A DNA stretch of 64,000 bases from an uncultured Clostridia bacterium (GCA_944385055.1 CALWVT010000001.1:124001-188000); one strand, 5' to 3'. Shown: positions 50,744 to 59,655, counted from the stretch's first letter. Notes: generated from the sequence alone by a model not told the origin. Numbers and translations are program-made.

Positions 50744-51985
50744 TCAATCAAAGCCGTTAAACGACGGATAAGCCTGCTCGCCGTGCTGCGTCAGGTCGAG
50801 GCCCAAAAGCTCCTCTTTGTGCTCGACGCGCAGCGGCGTAAAGAGCCGTGTGATGCCGGCACAGATCAGGCTGCCCACGACCGCCACCGCAATTGTGATC
50901 ACAATGCTCAAAAGCTGTGCGCCGAACAGCCGTGCGTCGCCAAAAACGAGGCCGTTCCACTGTGCGACGGGGTTGATGTCACTGCGGGCAAACAGGCCGG
51001 TTGCGATGCCGCCCCAGATGCCGCCGATGCCGTGGCAGCCGAACGCATCGAGCGCGTCGTCAATTTTCAGCTTCTTTTTCAGGAAGTTCATCGTGAAATA
51101 GCAGATCGGGCTGACCAAAGCACCGATCACGATTGCCGACCACACAGGCACAAACCCTGCGCCGGGCGTGATCGCGACCAGGCCCACCACGAGGCCCGTC
51201 GAGGCGCCCACAAGCGTCGGCTTGCCGTCCTTGATGACATCGAGCAGCATCCACATGAGCAAAGCCGCCGCGGAGGACAGCCCGGTCGTCAGGAAAGCGT
51301 GCGCCGCCAGGCCGTTTGCCCCCAGTGCCGAACCGGCGTTAAAGCCAAACCAGCCGAACCACAACAGCCCCGCGCCGAGGAAGACGAACGGGATGTTGTG
51401 CACGCGGTACGAGACGTGCTCTACGCCGCTGCGCCGTCCCAGCAGCAGCGCCAGCACCAGGCCGCTGACACCCGAGCTGATGTGCACGACGTTGCCGCCG
51501 GCAAAATCGACCGCGCCGAGTTCTGCCAGGAAGCCGCCCTGTCCCCAGACCATATGGGCCATCGGGTAATAGACGAGCACCGACCACAGCGCGATAAATA
51601 GGAACAGCGCCTTAAAACGCATGCGCCCTGCCACGGCGCCGGTAATCAGTGCCGGCGTGATCATCGCAAACATCATCTGGAACACGACGTACGTAAACGA
51701 CGACAGCGTCGGCGCGTACGACAGGGCCTCGTTAAAGTCAAGCCCGTTCATGCATACGTACTCGAACCCTCCAATGATGCCGCCGTGATCGGCGCCGAAC
51801 GAAAGGGAAAACCCAATCACAATCCACAGCACCACCGAAAGCCCCATCACGCCGGCGCACGCCATCATCGTGTTGACGACGTTTTTCCGGCGCACCAGGC
51901 CGCCGTAGAAAAAGGCCAGCGCGGGGGTCATCAGGAATACCAGAGCTGCACACAGCAGCACGAACGCGTTATCTCCTGTGTTCAT
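50744..51985 (-). CDS. amtB: Ammonium transporter
   Basis: Membrane channel of 413 residues with eleven hydrophobic segments. Twin pore histidines are visible in VVHISSGVSGL near residue 167 and FGCHGIGGIWGG near 318. FFYGGLVRRKNVVNTMM near 25 and DFAGGNVVH near 160 are Amt signatures. It works with the PII gene immediately downstream. RBS TAGGAGATGAGG. Expression appears to pass through a promoter-proximal terminator (52022-52059). Confidence 0.95.
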   Translation of the reverse strand: MNTGDNAFVLLCAALVFLMTPALAFFYGGLVRRKNVVNTMMACAGVMGLSVVLWIVIGFSLSFGADHGGIIGGFEYVCMNGLDFNEALSYAPTLSSFTYVVFQMMFAMITPALITGAVAGRMRFKALFLFIALWSVLVYYPMAHMVWGQGGFLAELGAVDFAGGNVVHISSGVSGLVLALLLGRRSGVEHVSYRVHNIPFVFLGAGLLWFGWFGFNAGSALGANGLAAHAFLTTGLSSAAALLMWMLLDVIKDGKPTLVGASTGLVVGLVAITPGAGFVPVWSAIVIGALVSPICYFTMNFLKKKLKIDDALDAFGCHGIGGIWGGIATGLFARSDINPVAQWNGLVFGDARLFGAQLLSIVITIAVAVVGSLICAGITRLFTPLRVEHKEELLGLDLTQHGEQAYPSFNGFD

Positions 51986-52021
51986 TCTTCCTCATCTCCT
52001 AAAAGGTAAATATTTTGGGGC

Positions 52022-52059
52022 AAAAAAAGAAAGGCGTTCCAAAAAACTGGAACGCCTTT
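52022..52059 (-). terminator. Promoter-proximal intrinsic terminator in the amtB leader
   Basis: Minus strand: AAAGGCGTTCCA, loop GTTTTT and TGGAACGCCTTT form a 12-base-pair stem with a six-base loop, then CTTTTTTT. It starts only about 5 bases after the predicted transcription start and sits before amtB, so it should act as an attenuator or as a barrier. Confidence 0.8.
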
Positions 52060-52069
52060 GTTCAATCGT

Positions 52070-52098
52070 ATTATACGATACCTTTTCGAAAATTGCAA
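52070..52098 (-). promoter_or_regulatory. Sigma-A promoter of amtB-glnK
   Basis: Minus strand: TTGCAA, a 17-base spacer and TATAAT. The start of RNA is predicted near 52063. Confidence 0.85.
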
Positions 52099-52249
52099 GG
52101 CCTTTTTCGAATTTTTTGCCGGACAAGGCTTGTTTTTTTGAAATTTCACCCATGATTTCTGTAAAAAGCATCAAATAATGTATCGAAAAAGTGCTTTCAA
52201 TTCCTGAAAAGGAGAAAGAAGGAATTCTTTCGCGCTGCCTTTCCGCCCG

Positions 52250-52292
52250 AAAACAAAAGCGCCGCACACCGGCAGAAAACCGGCGGCGGCGC
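52250..52292 (-). terminator. Intrinsic terminator after glgA
   Basis: Minus strand: GCGCCGCCGCCGG pairs with CCGGTGTGCGGCGC and is followed by TTTTGTTTT. It separates glgA from the amtB promoter. Confidence 0.85.
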
Positions 52293-52350
52293 CTTCCTGT
52301 TTTGTTTTTCCGAAAAGCGGTTTAACGGCCCGTTTCGGGGGGTGCGGCGT

Positions 52351-54534
52351 TTACCACTGCGTCAATTCGAGGTACAGGTCCTTATACTGTCTTGCCGACT
52401 TGCCCCACGACACGTCCTTATCCATGTCGCGCTGCACAACTTCGTCCCAGTGGTAGCGGTTTGTGAAGTACAGCGTCTTCGCGCGGTTGATCGCGTCGAG
52501 CAAAAGCCCCGCGTCGTAGCGGTCAAACGTAAAGCCGTTGCCGTCGCCCGAAAACTCGTTGTAGGGCTGCACCGTATCCTTCAAGCCGCCGGTTTCGCGG
52601 ACGATCGGGATGGTGCCGTAATGCATCGCGTTGAGCTGCGTCAGGCCGCAGGGCTCAAAGCGCGAAGGCACCAATAAGGCGTCGGCGCCGGCGTAAATCC
52701 GATGGGCGCGGGATTCGTCGTATTGGATGCATGCGCTGAACGTGCCCTTGTGGGTGTTTTCATAGTAGCGGAAGGCATCCTCGTACTGCTTGTCGCCCGT
52801 GCCGAGCACGATCATCTGCGTGTTGCCGTCGAGGATCTGCGGCACAATCGCGTTGACGAGGTCGAGCCCCTTCTGGTTTGTCAGGCGGGAAATCAGGCCG
52901 ATTACAAACTTGCCTTCATCCTCCTGAAGCCCCAATTCGCGCTGCAGCGCGCGCTTATTCTCCATCTTGTGGTCGAGCACGTTGCCAAGCCAGTAATTCG
53001 AAGCAAGCGCCGGGTCCGTTGCCGGGTTCCACATCTCATAGTCGATGCCGTTGACAATGCCGCGCAGCTTGCCGCTGTGGTAGCGCAGATGGTTTTCCAG
53101 ATGCTCGCCGTATTCCGGCGTCTGGATTTCCCACGCATACGTGCCGCTGACCGTCGTGACCCGGTCCGCATAGGCGATGCCGCCCTTTAACAGGTTCGCG
53201 TCCACATAATTCTGCTTGAGTGCGCCCATGCCGAAAACGCTGTTCGGCAGACCGGTCCAGTATTGGATTGTCGGGATGTTGTAGATGCCCTGGAAGCGGA
53301 GGTTGTGGATCGTCAGGATCGATTTCGCGTGGCCGACCGGCGAATCCTTGAACAGCGTGCGCAGATACACCGGCACCAGCGCGGCCTGCCAGTCGTGGCA
53401 GTGGACGATGTCGGGGATCCAGTTCATATAGTTCAGTGCGGCGAGCGCGGCCTTGCTGAAGAAGCAGTATTTCGGGATATCGTCTACGAGGTTCACGTAG
53501 GGATTTCCCGCAGTGAAGAACTCCTGGTTATCGATGAAATCGTACACGACGCCGTCCTGGATGTATTCCATGATGCCGACGTAATAGTTGCGGCCGGTCT
53601 TGCCGAGGTCCATGTAGAATTCGCCGCGGTAGACCATCTTATCCTGGTATTCCTTCGGGATGCAGGCATAGCGCGGCAGCAGCACGCGGACGTCGCAGTT
53701 GAGGCGGACCAGTTCGCGCGGCAGCGCATACATGACGTCGCCCAGGCCGCCGGTCTTCACGAACGGATAGCATTCGGAGCCGATGAATGCCACGCTCCGG
53801 CGGGGCAGGGAAGCCCATGCGGGTTCCTGCGGCGCGCTTTGCGTCTCTTCTGCGGCGGGTGCGGACGCCGCGGCGGGCGCAGCGGCAGCGGGGGCTGCAG
53901 CCTTCTGTTCGGCCGGCGCCGTCTCTTTTGCGGCGACAGCTTTCTTTTCAGCCGGCGCCGCTTCTTTTGCGGGGGCAGCCTTTTGCTCGGCCGGCGCCGT
54001 TTCTTTTGCGGGGGCAGCCTTCTGCTCGGCCGGTGCCGCCTCTTTTGCGGGGGCAGCCTTCTGTTCGGCCGGCGCCGTCTCTTTTGCGGGGGCAGCTTTC
54101 TTTTCAGCCGGCGCCGTTTCTTTTGCGGGGGCAGCCTTCTGCTCGGCCGGCGCCGTCTCTTTTGCGGCGGCCTTGGCGGTGGATTTCTTCGTGGAAGCGG
54201 TTTTCTTTTCCGCGGTGCTCTTCTTCTTTGTAGAGGTTGTCTTCTTTGCGGCCGGCGCATCTGCCTTTGCGGCGGATGCCTTTTCCGCCGGCGCCTTCTT
54301 CTCGGCTGCGGCTTTCTTTTCCGTCGGCGCAGCCTTTTCTTTTGTGGAAGCGGCGGCTTTCTTCGCGGCGGACTTCGCTTTTTGCGTGCCGGGCGCAGAG
54401 GCCTTCACGGATGCGGGCTTCCCCGCAAGGGGCAGTGCGTTCATTGCAGCGGAGGCCGTCTTCTTTTCGGCTGCCGCAGTGGTTTCCTGTTCGGCCGGTT
54501 TCTGATTGGTAAGATCTGCTTTTTTCGTTGCCAT
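52351..54534 (-). CDS. glgA: Glycogen synthase with long repetitive N-terminal extension
   Basis: Protein of 727 residues. The C-terminal 475 residues are a GT5 glycogen synthase using ADP-glucose; the domain starts SVAFIGSECYPFVKTGGLGDVMYALP near residue 256, where KTGGL binds the nucleotide sugar, and later has SRFEPCGLTQLNAMHYGTIPIVRETGGL. The N-terminal 245 residues are unlike known GlgA: rich in Ala, Lys, Pro and Glu, low in hydrophobics, with about seven 13-residue repeats, so probably disordered and basic. The ATG at 54534 follows AGGAAAGGAAG. No other glycogen genes are adjacent. Confidence 0.93.
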   Translation of the reverse strand: MATKKADLTNQKPAEQETTAAAEKKTASAAMNALPLAGKPASVKASAPGTQKAKSAAKKAAASTKEKAAPTEKKAAAEKKAPAEKASAAKADAPAAKKTTSTKKKSTAEKKTASTKKSTAKAAAKETAPAEQKAAPAKETAPAEKKAAPAKETAPAEQKAAPAKEAAPAEQKAAPAKETAPAEQKAAPAKEAAPAEKKAVAAKETAPAEQKAAAPAAAAPAAASAPAAEETQSAPQEPAWASLPRRSVAFIGSECYPFVKTGGLGDVMYALPRELVRLNCDVRVLLPRYACIPKEYQDKMVYRGEFYMDLGKTGRNYYVGIMEYIQDGVVYDFIDNQEFFTAGNPYVNLVDDIPKYCFFSKAALAALNYMNWIPDIVHCHDWQAALVPVYLRTLFKDSPVGHAKSILTIHNLRFQGIYNIPTIQYWTGLPNSVFGMGALKQNYVDANLLKGGIAYADRVTTVSGTYAWEIQTPEYGEHLENHLRYHSGKLRGIVNGIDYEMWNPATDPALASNYWLGNVLDHKMENKRALQRELGLQEDEGKFVIGLISRLTNQKGLDLVNAIVPQILDGNTQMIVLGTGDKQYEDAFRYYENTHKGTFSACIQYDESRAHRIYAGADALLVPSRFEPCGLTQLNAMHYGTIPIVRETGGLKDTVQPYNEFSGDGNGFTFDRYDAGLLLDAINRAKTLYFTNRYHWDEVVQRDMDKDVSWGKSARQYKDLYLELTQW
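53895..54170 (-). repeat. 39-bp tandem repeats inside glgA
   Basis: About seven copies of a 39-base unit encoding variants of KETAPAEQKAAPA. Copies are near-identical and in frame, which suggests slippage or recombination can change their number. Confidence 0.9.
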
Positions 54535-54713
54535 GACCAAATCTTCCTTTCCTCTATGGATGGCGCTTCAAAACCTCCCGGCAATTTTCCGGGAATTGTC
54601 GAGCCCCTCACGACGAGGCAGCCAAACGCATGGATGCCCCGCGGGGAGCGTTGCTTACTGTTTTTTTAAAAGGCATCCGGCGCTTTGCAGCGGCCTTTCT
54701 TTGCCTCTCCTTC

Positions 54714-54742
54714 ATTATAGCAAAAGCCATCTCTGAAAACAA
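54714..54742 (-). promoter_or_regulatory. Sigma-A promoter of glgA
   Basis: Minus strand: TTGTTT, a 17-base spacer and TATAAT. Confidence 0.75.
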
Positions 54743-54931
54743 GGAAATTATGGCACCGAGGCCGCCAATTGCGCCCGTTTCGGCGAAAAATCCTCCACCG
54801 CCGGCGCCCAGGCGGCCGTTTGGCTTCTTCCGTTTTGCACGAGGGGAGAGGGCTCCGCTTCGGTGTCCGCTGTCCGCGGCGGCCGGTTTGGCCTATATAA
54901 AAAGATTATGGAAAAGAATAAAGGATAGGTA

Positions 54932-54961
54932 TTAGACATTTTTGCGGCGGTGCTTTATAAT
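54932..54961 (+). promoter_or_regulatory. Sigma-A promoter of the C39-like lipoprotein gene
   Basis: TTAGAC (54932-54937), an 18-base spacer and TATAAT (54956-54961). Confidence 0.65.
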
Positions 54962-55061
54962 CAGACAAAAGAAACCGCCGGCATAGCCCGCGCAGCCGAG
55001 AACTGTGCTTTCCAAACTAGGGGGCGAATGGGCCTGGCGGAAAAACCGATGAGGTGTGTGT

Positions 55062-55961
55062 ATGAGAAAACAGAGACTGTGCCTGGCGGCGGGCGTGCTG
55101 GCGCTGTGCTTAGCCGCGTGTGCGCCGGCAATTTCCGCGCAGCAGGCGGCAGCCCCGGCGTCTTTGCCGTCCTCCAGCAGGGTTGAAATCATGGAGAGCA
55201 ATCTAACATCGCTGCCCCCTTCCAGCGCCGTGCAGCAGCCGGAATCTTCGTCTTTGCCCGCTTCCAGCGCCGCAGAATCCACAGAGAGCACCCCGCCCTC
55301 CAGTGCCGCGCCGCAGGCTTCGCGCCCGGATTCCTTCCGTCTTGCGGATTTTCCCATCCTCTATCAAATGCCGGAGCTTCCCACCGGCTGCGAGATCACC
55401 GCGCTGACGATGGTTTTGCATTTTTACGGCTACCCGGTGGACAAGACGACCATGGCCGCGGACTATCTTCCGAAAGCCCGCGCAAATCTCCACGAGGGTG
55501 CGGATGGGCGCCTGTATGGGGGAGATATGCGCAATTATTTTATCGGCGACCCCTTTACGGAAGCGGGCTATATCTGCGGGACGGGCGCCATTGTGACCGC
55601 CGCCAATACGTATTTACAGGATGCCGGCAGCAGCCTGCAGGCCGTCGATGAAAGCGGGGCCACCCCCGAGCAGCTGTATGATTTTGTCAGCGAGGGCACG
55701 CCGGTTGTCGTTTGGGTCACGATTGGCATGACCGACCGCCGGCAGGCGGAAGGCTGGTACACGGAGGACGGGACGTACGTCGATTGGAGTACGAACGACC
55801 ACGGGGCCGTCCTCATCGGCTATGCGCCCGACACGGTGACCATCGCCGACCCGCTCGCCGGCATTGTCGAGTATAGCCGCTCCCAGTTTGAAAGCGTCTA
55901 CGCGGAGCGCGGCAGCCAATGCGTGCTGCTTCGCGACCGTTCGGCGGAATCGCAAACGTAA
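55062..55961 (+). CDS. Secreted C39-like peptidase lipoprotein
   Basis: Protein of 299 residues. A signal peptide with lipobox LAAC (Cys near residue 20) is followed by a serine/proline/alanine-rich spacer (about 25-90) that could cross the wall. The C-terminal Peptidase_C39_2 domain (about 95-295) has the catalytic cysteine in LPTGCEITALTM, the histidine in NDHGAVLIGY and an aspartate in IADPLAG. Such proteins are thought to cut peptides outside the cell; the target is unknown. RBS GATGAGGTG. Lgt, which would lipidate it, is encoded at 8298. Confidence 0.88.
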   Translation: MRKQRLCLAAGVLALCLAACAPAISAQQAAAPASLPSSSRVEIMESNLTSLPPSSAVQQPESSSLPASSAAESTESTPPSSAAPQASRPDSFRLADFPILYQMPELPTGCEITALTMVLHFYGYPVDKTTMAADYLPKARANLHEGADGRLYGGDMRNYFIGDPFTEAGYICGTGAIVTAANTYLQDAGSSLQAVDESGATPEQLYDFVSEGTPVVVWVTIGMTDRRQAEGWYTEDGTYVDWSTNDHGAVLIGYAPDTVTIADPLAGIVEYSRSQFESVYAERGSQCVLLRDRSAESQT

Positions 55962-56012
55962 AAACGTTGTCCGCATTTTTCGAACCATCCTCTCCGAGAA
56001 GGCGGCCGCTCC

Positions 56013-56041
56013 TTGACAAACGGCCGAGGCTTGTGTAGAAT
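56013..56041 (+). promoter_or_regulatory. Sigma-A promoter of the lipoprotein gene at 56079
   Basis: TTGACA (56013-56018), a 17-base spacer and TAGAAT (56036-56041). Confidence 0.8.
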
Positions 56042-56078
56042 CTTTCCGATTCCAAAAGACTTTTCGGGAGGCGATTTT

Positions 56079-56585
56079 TTGAAAAAGCGAATTTTGACGG
56101 CCGGCATCCTCTTGTGGATCCTGTGTATCTTTGCGGCCTGCGGCTTTCGGCAGGGCGCGGCGGATGCAGAGGCGCTGGGGATTGCGCTCATCGGCGCCCG
56201 CGAACAATCTTCCTACGATACGCACAGCGGGAATGGCGACGGCGTTTCCTGCGTCTCCTATTCGTTTTCGGACAGCGCCGTCGAAAAACAGCTCCAGACG
56301 AATCCTGCGTGGAAGCCGCTGCCGCTCGACGAGACCACCCGCACGTTGCTGTATGGCCGCACGTCCGAAGACGGGAGTGTCAGCGACGGCCCCTATTTGA
56401 CGGACGATGCGGGGAACCCGCTGGTCCCCGAACTTCAGACCGGCTATTACTGCCTGCTCGACCGCCAGGCAGAAACGCGCCGGGCGGAAACGCCGGATCT
56501 TCTCAAGCGCCCGTCTTTCAATTTGACCATCGGTCTCTACGACGCCGAAACGAAGACGCTGTATCTCTGCAAATTGGATACGTAA
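56079..56585 (+). CDS. Lipoprotein of unknown function
   Basis: Protein of 168 residues starting at TTG 56079, preceded by GGGAGGCG. A lysine-rich start and a hydrophobic run end in the lipobox FAAC (Cys near residue 21). The mature part is acidic, with two further cysteines (VSCVS and YLCKL) and no recognised domain. It has its own strong promoter and terminator. It follows another secreted protein, but no functional link can be shown. Confidence 0.75.
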   Translation: MKKRILTAGILLWILCIFAACGFRQGAADAEALGIALIGAREQSSYDTHSGNGDGVSCVSYSFSDSAVEKQLQTNPAWKPLPLDETTRTLLYGRTSEDGSVSDGPYLTDDAGNPLVPELQTGYYCLLDRQAETRRAETPDLLKRPSFNLTIGLYDAETKTLYLCKLDT

Positions 56586-56615
56586 ATTTTGACGCGCACA
56601 AAAAAATAAAAAAGA

Positions 56616-56658
56616 AGAAAGCCCAAAGAGAAAGCAAAAAATTTTCTTTGGGCTTTTC
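56616..56658. terminator. Intrinsic terminator between convergent genes
   Basis: GAAAGCCCAAAGA pairs with TTCTTTGGGCTTTT across an A/T-rich centre, between the lipoprotein gene and the minus-strand gene at 56675. Confidence 0.75.
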
Positions 56659-56674
56659 AAATCCGATAAAACCT

Positions 56675-57181
56675 TTATTTTGGACGTTGTATGCTTAGAC
56701 GTGGGGTTATAAAATGGTCTAGCGCCAGCTCATATTTTTCTTCTTTTAAAATCGCGCAGATTTCAAAAAACAAATTTAATACGATGCGTTCCTGCCGCAA
56801 AGTTTCGCCGTACGCTTTTCGATACGCTTTGCGGATTTTTCTTTGATCGTCCATAGAATTTTCTATGTTTAAAGCGAGGATTTCTCTTTCTTTCCCTGCG
56901 GCAGTAAACAGGAATTGATGAAAGGTCCCGTCGAAGGAGCCGTTGCGCAGTTGGGAATTTACCTCGAAGATTTCAGCATGCGCTTCCATGGTGTTTTTTA
57001 TCTTTTCGAGGGTTTCAGGCTGCAGCTTGTAAAAAGCCAAATCGATCGCGCAGCCTTCAAACGTAAAGGTTTGGTATTTCAGAAGGCCGTCCTCTCTGAC
57101 AAGGAGTTCAAAGCCGTCGGTGTCGTCGGACAGGCAATTGCAGGCGGCAAAGGATTTGTACGCAAAAATAAAATTCTCCAT
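56675..57181 (-). CDS. Protein of unknown function
   Basis: Unrecognised soluble protein of 168 residues, with base composition lower in GC than its surroundings. It starts MENFIFAYKSFAACNCLS, has a charged middle region (about 95-130) with KIRKAYRKAYGE, and ends in a helix-rich segment. The ATG at 57181 is used; a TTG at 57193 has a slightly better ribosome site (GGAG). It is divergent from the HTH gene, which could regulate it. Confidence 0.65.
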   Translation of the reverse strand: MENFIFAYKSFAACNCLSDDTDGFELLVREDGLLKYQTFTFEGCAIDLAFYKLQPETLEKIKNTMEAHAEIFEVNSQLRNGSFDGTFHQFLFTAAGKEREILALNIENSMDDQRKIRKAYRKAYGETLRQERIVLNLFFEICAILKEEKYELALDHFITPRLSIQRPK

Positions 57182-57412
57182 TTTTCTACCCAATCGGTTT
57201 TTATCTCCGCAATGGGAATCATGATTTCATACAACAGAAATTTTCGTCCGGCAAGTTATCGTTTATCCATTTCAAAAATGGACAGCTGTCATCTCCGAAA
57301 GCCCACTACAAAGGAAAATCCTCCGTTTTCCCCGCATGTTCCTTTGCGTTGCTTGCGGCAACGGGCACTTTCTCGTACAATGGCGGTAACAACGGCAAAG
57401 GAGTGTGTTACA

Positions 57413-57925
57413 ATGTTGAGCGAAAACATCCGAGCAATCCGAAAAGCAAAAGGGCTTTCGCAGCAGGAGCTTGCGGCCAAACTGAACGTGGTGCGGCAAA
57501 CGGTCTCAAAGTGGGAACAGGGCCTGTCCGTTCCGGATGCCGATCTGCTGATTTCTCTATCCGAGGCGCTTGAAACGCCCGTAAGCACTTTGCTGGGAGA
57601 AACGGTCACCGTGCCGGAGACGGATGCCCTGAAAGTGATTTCCGAAAAATTAGAGATTATCAATTTGCAGCTTGCGCAGCGGAAAACAGCCAAACGGAAA
57701 CTGCTTTTTTGGCTACTCCTCTCGCTGTGCATAGTCATCGTCATTTTTTTCGCAGTCCTGCTGGTCTGGAATAGCCCATATCTCAGCTGGGATTACAGCG
57801 ACCCGGAAGCCGCCGTTCTTGGAGTCGGTTTTCACGCGTTTGAGTGGCTGTTTGTCAGAGCGGCGCCAGTTGCCCTGATTGCAGCAATCATCGGACTCGT
57901 TCTGACGCGGAAGCACGACGCTTGA
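57413..57925 (+). CDS. XRE-type regulator with C-terminal membrane segments
   Basis: Protein of 170 residues. The N-terminal helix-turn-helix (about 5-60) reads IRAIRKAKGLSQQELAAKLNVVRQTVSKWEQG, standard for the Cro/CI/XRE family. A short linker leads to two hydrophobic segments (about 98-120 and 145-165), so the regulator is likely membrane-bound. Similar proteins occur in Clostridia, but the signal is unknown. RBS AAAGGAGTG precedes the ATG. Confidence 0.88.
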   Translation: MLSENIRAIRKAKGLSQQELAAKLNVVRQTVSKWEQGLSVPDADLLISLSEALETPVSTLLGETVTVPETDALKVISEKLEIINLQLAQRKTAKRKLLFWLLLSLCIVIVIFFAVLLVWNSPYLSWDYSDPEAAVLGVGFHAFEWLFVRAAPVALIAAIIGLVLTRKHDA

Positions 57926-57975
57926 TTTCTTCTCTTCGAGCCCGCCCAAATTTCCAAAACCAAAACCCCGCCCGC

Positions 57976-58014
57976 CGAACCGAGACCCTTTCGAAAGGGT
58001 CTCGGTTCGTTTTA
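57976..58014 (+). terminator. Intrinsic terminator after the XRE-type gene
   Basis: A perfect inverted repeat, CGAACCGAGACCCTTTC / GAAAGGGTCTCGGTTCG, then TTTTAT. Confidence 0.9.
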
Positions 58015-58089
58015 TATTTCAAGTGCCGGAACTTTTCCGGCAAAAGAAAAAGCCGAGCCTGGCGCGCACAGCGTCCAGCCTCAGCTTTG

Positions 58090-58486
58090 TGGTGGAGATG
58101 AGGGGAATCGAACCCCTGTCCGAAAGCCGCTTACACAGGCTTTCTACGAGCGTATCCTGCGTTTTCTATTTACCTGCCCGGTGCGCCCGCAGGCGGGCTT
58201 ACCAGGCAGGGAGCCTTTGGGTCATGACCGGGTTAAAGGCGTCGCCCGGTTCACGTTCACCGCTGGGGTTACACCCAGCACGGCGCCGCGGTACTCACCG
58301 TGTGGATGGCAGCTTATTTTTAAGCTGCAACAGCCATCCCGTAATTGTTGAAGCTAACGTTTACGATCTTGCTGTCGTTCTTAGAAGATTTCTCATCTAA
58401 ATTTAAAGGTGCGGATTCGTAAAGCGGTCCCGCCCCGCTGCTCGCTTACCGATGCTTACAGCCCCCGTCGAAACCTTTACATCCCC
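58090..58486 (-). ncRNA. ssrA: tmRNA
   Basis: Transfer-messenger RNA of about 397 bases that rescues stalled ribosomes. The ends form a tRNA-like part: 5' GGGGATG pairs with 3' CATCTCC, followed by ACCA, with the GGGGTTCGATTCCCC T arm. The tag frame ends ...NYGMAVAA followed by TAA (58320-58322), a normal hydrophobic degradation end; the preceding codons read NVSFN, so the tag is probably about 14-15 residues. Its partner gene smpB lies just upstream. Confidence 0.93.
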
Positions 58487-58527
58487 ATAGAAAGGAAGGC
58501 ACTTTGCCTTCCGGAAACGCATTTCTT

Positions 58528-58556
58528 AGTATACCACCATTTCAGAAATCATGCAA
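58528..58556 (-). promoter_or_regulatory. Promoter of ssrA
   Basis: Minus strand: TTGCAT, a 17-base spacer and TATACT, directly after the smpB stop. A small hairpin (GGAAGGC/GCCTTCC, 58494-58512) lies between it and the mature 5' end. Confidence 0.8.
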
Positions 58557-58557
58557 G

Positions 58558-59022
58558 TCAGCGGTTCTGCGTTTTGAGCGCCCGCTCCATGTCGCGCTTT
58601 GCCGCACGCGCCGCCAGATCCGCGCGCTTATCGTACAGCTTTTTACCGCGGCAGAGCCCCACCTGCACCTTCACAAGGCTTCCCTTAAAGTACAGAGACA
58701 GTGGGATTAACGACCACCCCTGCTGCTTGACGAGCCCGTAAAGCCGCATGATTTCCCGCTTGTGCAAAAGCAGGCGGCGTTCCCGCATCGGGTCTCGGTT
58801 AAATTGGTTCCCGTGCTCATAGGGGCTGATGTGCAGGTTTTTAACGAGCAGTTCCCCGTTTTCTACCGCACACCACGCGTCTTTGAGGTTGCACTGCCCG
58901 GCGCGCAGGGATTTTACCTCCGTGCCGCACAGTTCGATGCCCGCTTCCATGCTTTCCTCCACAAAATAATCGTGGTAGGCCTTCTTATTGCGCGCAATCG
59001 TCTTGAAATTTTCCGGCTTCAA
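58558..59022 (-). CDS. smpB: SsrA-binding protein
   Basis: SmpB of 154 residues, which binds tmRNA and takes it to the ribosome. Visible marks: [31 protein letters not shown] near residue 10, [17 protein letters not shown] near 63, [12 protein letters not shown] and the basic C-terminal tail KRDMERALK. It is followed directly by the tmRNA promoter and gene. Confidence 0.96.
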   Translation of the reverse strand: MKPENFKTIARNKKAYHDYFVEESMEAGIELCGTEVKSLRAGQCNLKDAWCAVENGELLVKNLHISPYEHGNQFNRDPMRERRLLLHKREIMRLYGLVKQQGWSLIPLSLYFKGSLVKVQVGLCRGKKLYDKRADLAARAAKRDMERALKTQNR

Positions 59023-59052
59023 AGGGCCGCCTCCTTTCGTCTCTAGATTCGA

Positions 59053-59655
59053 TTATAACTCGCTGCGCCCCGCGAATGCGCGCGAAAGCGTGACTTCGTC
59101 CGCGTATTCGAGGTCGCCGCCGACCGGGATGCCATAGGCCAGCCGCGTCACCTTGACGCCCAGGGGCTTAATGAGCTTCGAAAGGTACATCGCCGTTGCC
59201 TCGCCCTCAACCGTCGGGTTCGTCGCCATGATCACTTCCTGCACGCCGCCCTTCTGCACGCGCGCCAAAAGCTCCTTGATGCACAGGTCTTCCGGCCCAA
59301 TATCCTGTAAGGGGGAAATCGCCCCGTGCAGCACATGGTAGGTGCCCCGGTACTCGTTTGTGCGTTCGAGCGCCAGCACATCGCGCGAATCCTCCACAAC
59401 GCAGATTAACGACGGGTCGCGTTTCGGGTCGCGGCAGATCGGGCACAGCTTTTCATCCGTCAAATTGCAGCAGATCGCACAGTGGTGAATCTTTTCGTGC
59501 GCGTCTACAATGGCTTTGGCGAACGATTCCGCCTGCTCTTTCGTCATGCCCAGCACGTGAAAGGCAAGCCGCTGGGCACTTTTGTGGCCGATGCCCGGCA
59601 GGCGTTCGAATTGGTCAATCAGGTTCGCAAGCGGCGCGACCGTATACGAGGCCAT
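59053..59655 (-). CDS. recR: Recombination protein RecR
   Basis: RecR of 200 residues, acting with RecF and RecO in gap repair. A helix-hairpin-helix (about 8-30, [15 protein letters not shown]), a zinc finger (C..C.....C..C near 57-72) and a Toprim domain (about 80-175, [12 protein letters not shown]) are visible. Its start overlaps the ybaB stop by one base. The order dnaX-ybaB-recR is strongly conserved. Confidence 0.96.
   Translation of the reverse strand: MASYTVAPLANLIDQFERLPGIGHKSAQRLAFHVLGMTKEQAESFAKAIVDAHEKIHHCAICCNLTDEKLCPICRDPKRDPSLICVVEDSRDVLALERTNEYRGTYHVLHGAISPLQDIGPEDLCIKELLARVQKGGVQEVIMATNPTVEGEATAMYLSKLIKPLGVKVTRLAYGIPVGGDLEYADEVTLSRAFAGRSEL

Larger units (their letters stand above)
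54535..55061. other. Divergent intergenic region, glgA / C39-like gene
   Basis: 527 bases between divergent genes. It holds the glgA promoter (54714-54742) with a leader of about 170 bases, and the promoter of the C39-like gene (54932-54961). Nothing in the glgA leader matches a riboswitch I recognise, apart from a small hairpin near 54582-54600. No gene is supported. Confidence 0.6.

Noticed and set aside
53895-54170. Possible CRISPR array
   Set aside because: The 39-base units are contiguous, in frame and without unique spacers; they encode a protein repeat.
53263-54669. Long plus-strand open frame opposite glgA
   Set aside because: It is the shadow of the GC-rich glgA repeats; it has a Cys/Gly/Arg-rich artificial composition, no ribosome site and no family resemblance, while glgA is certain.
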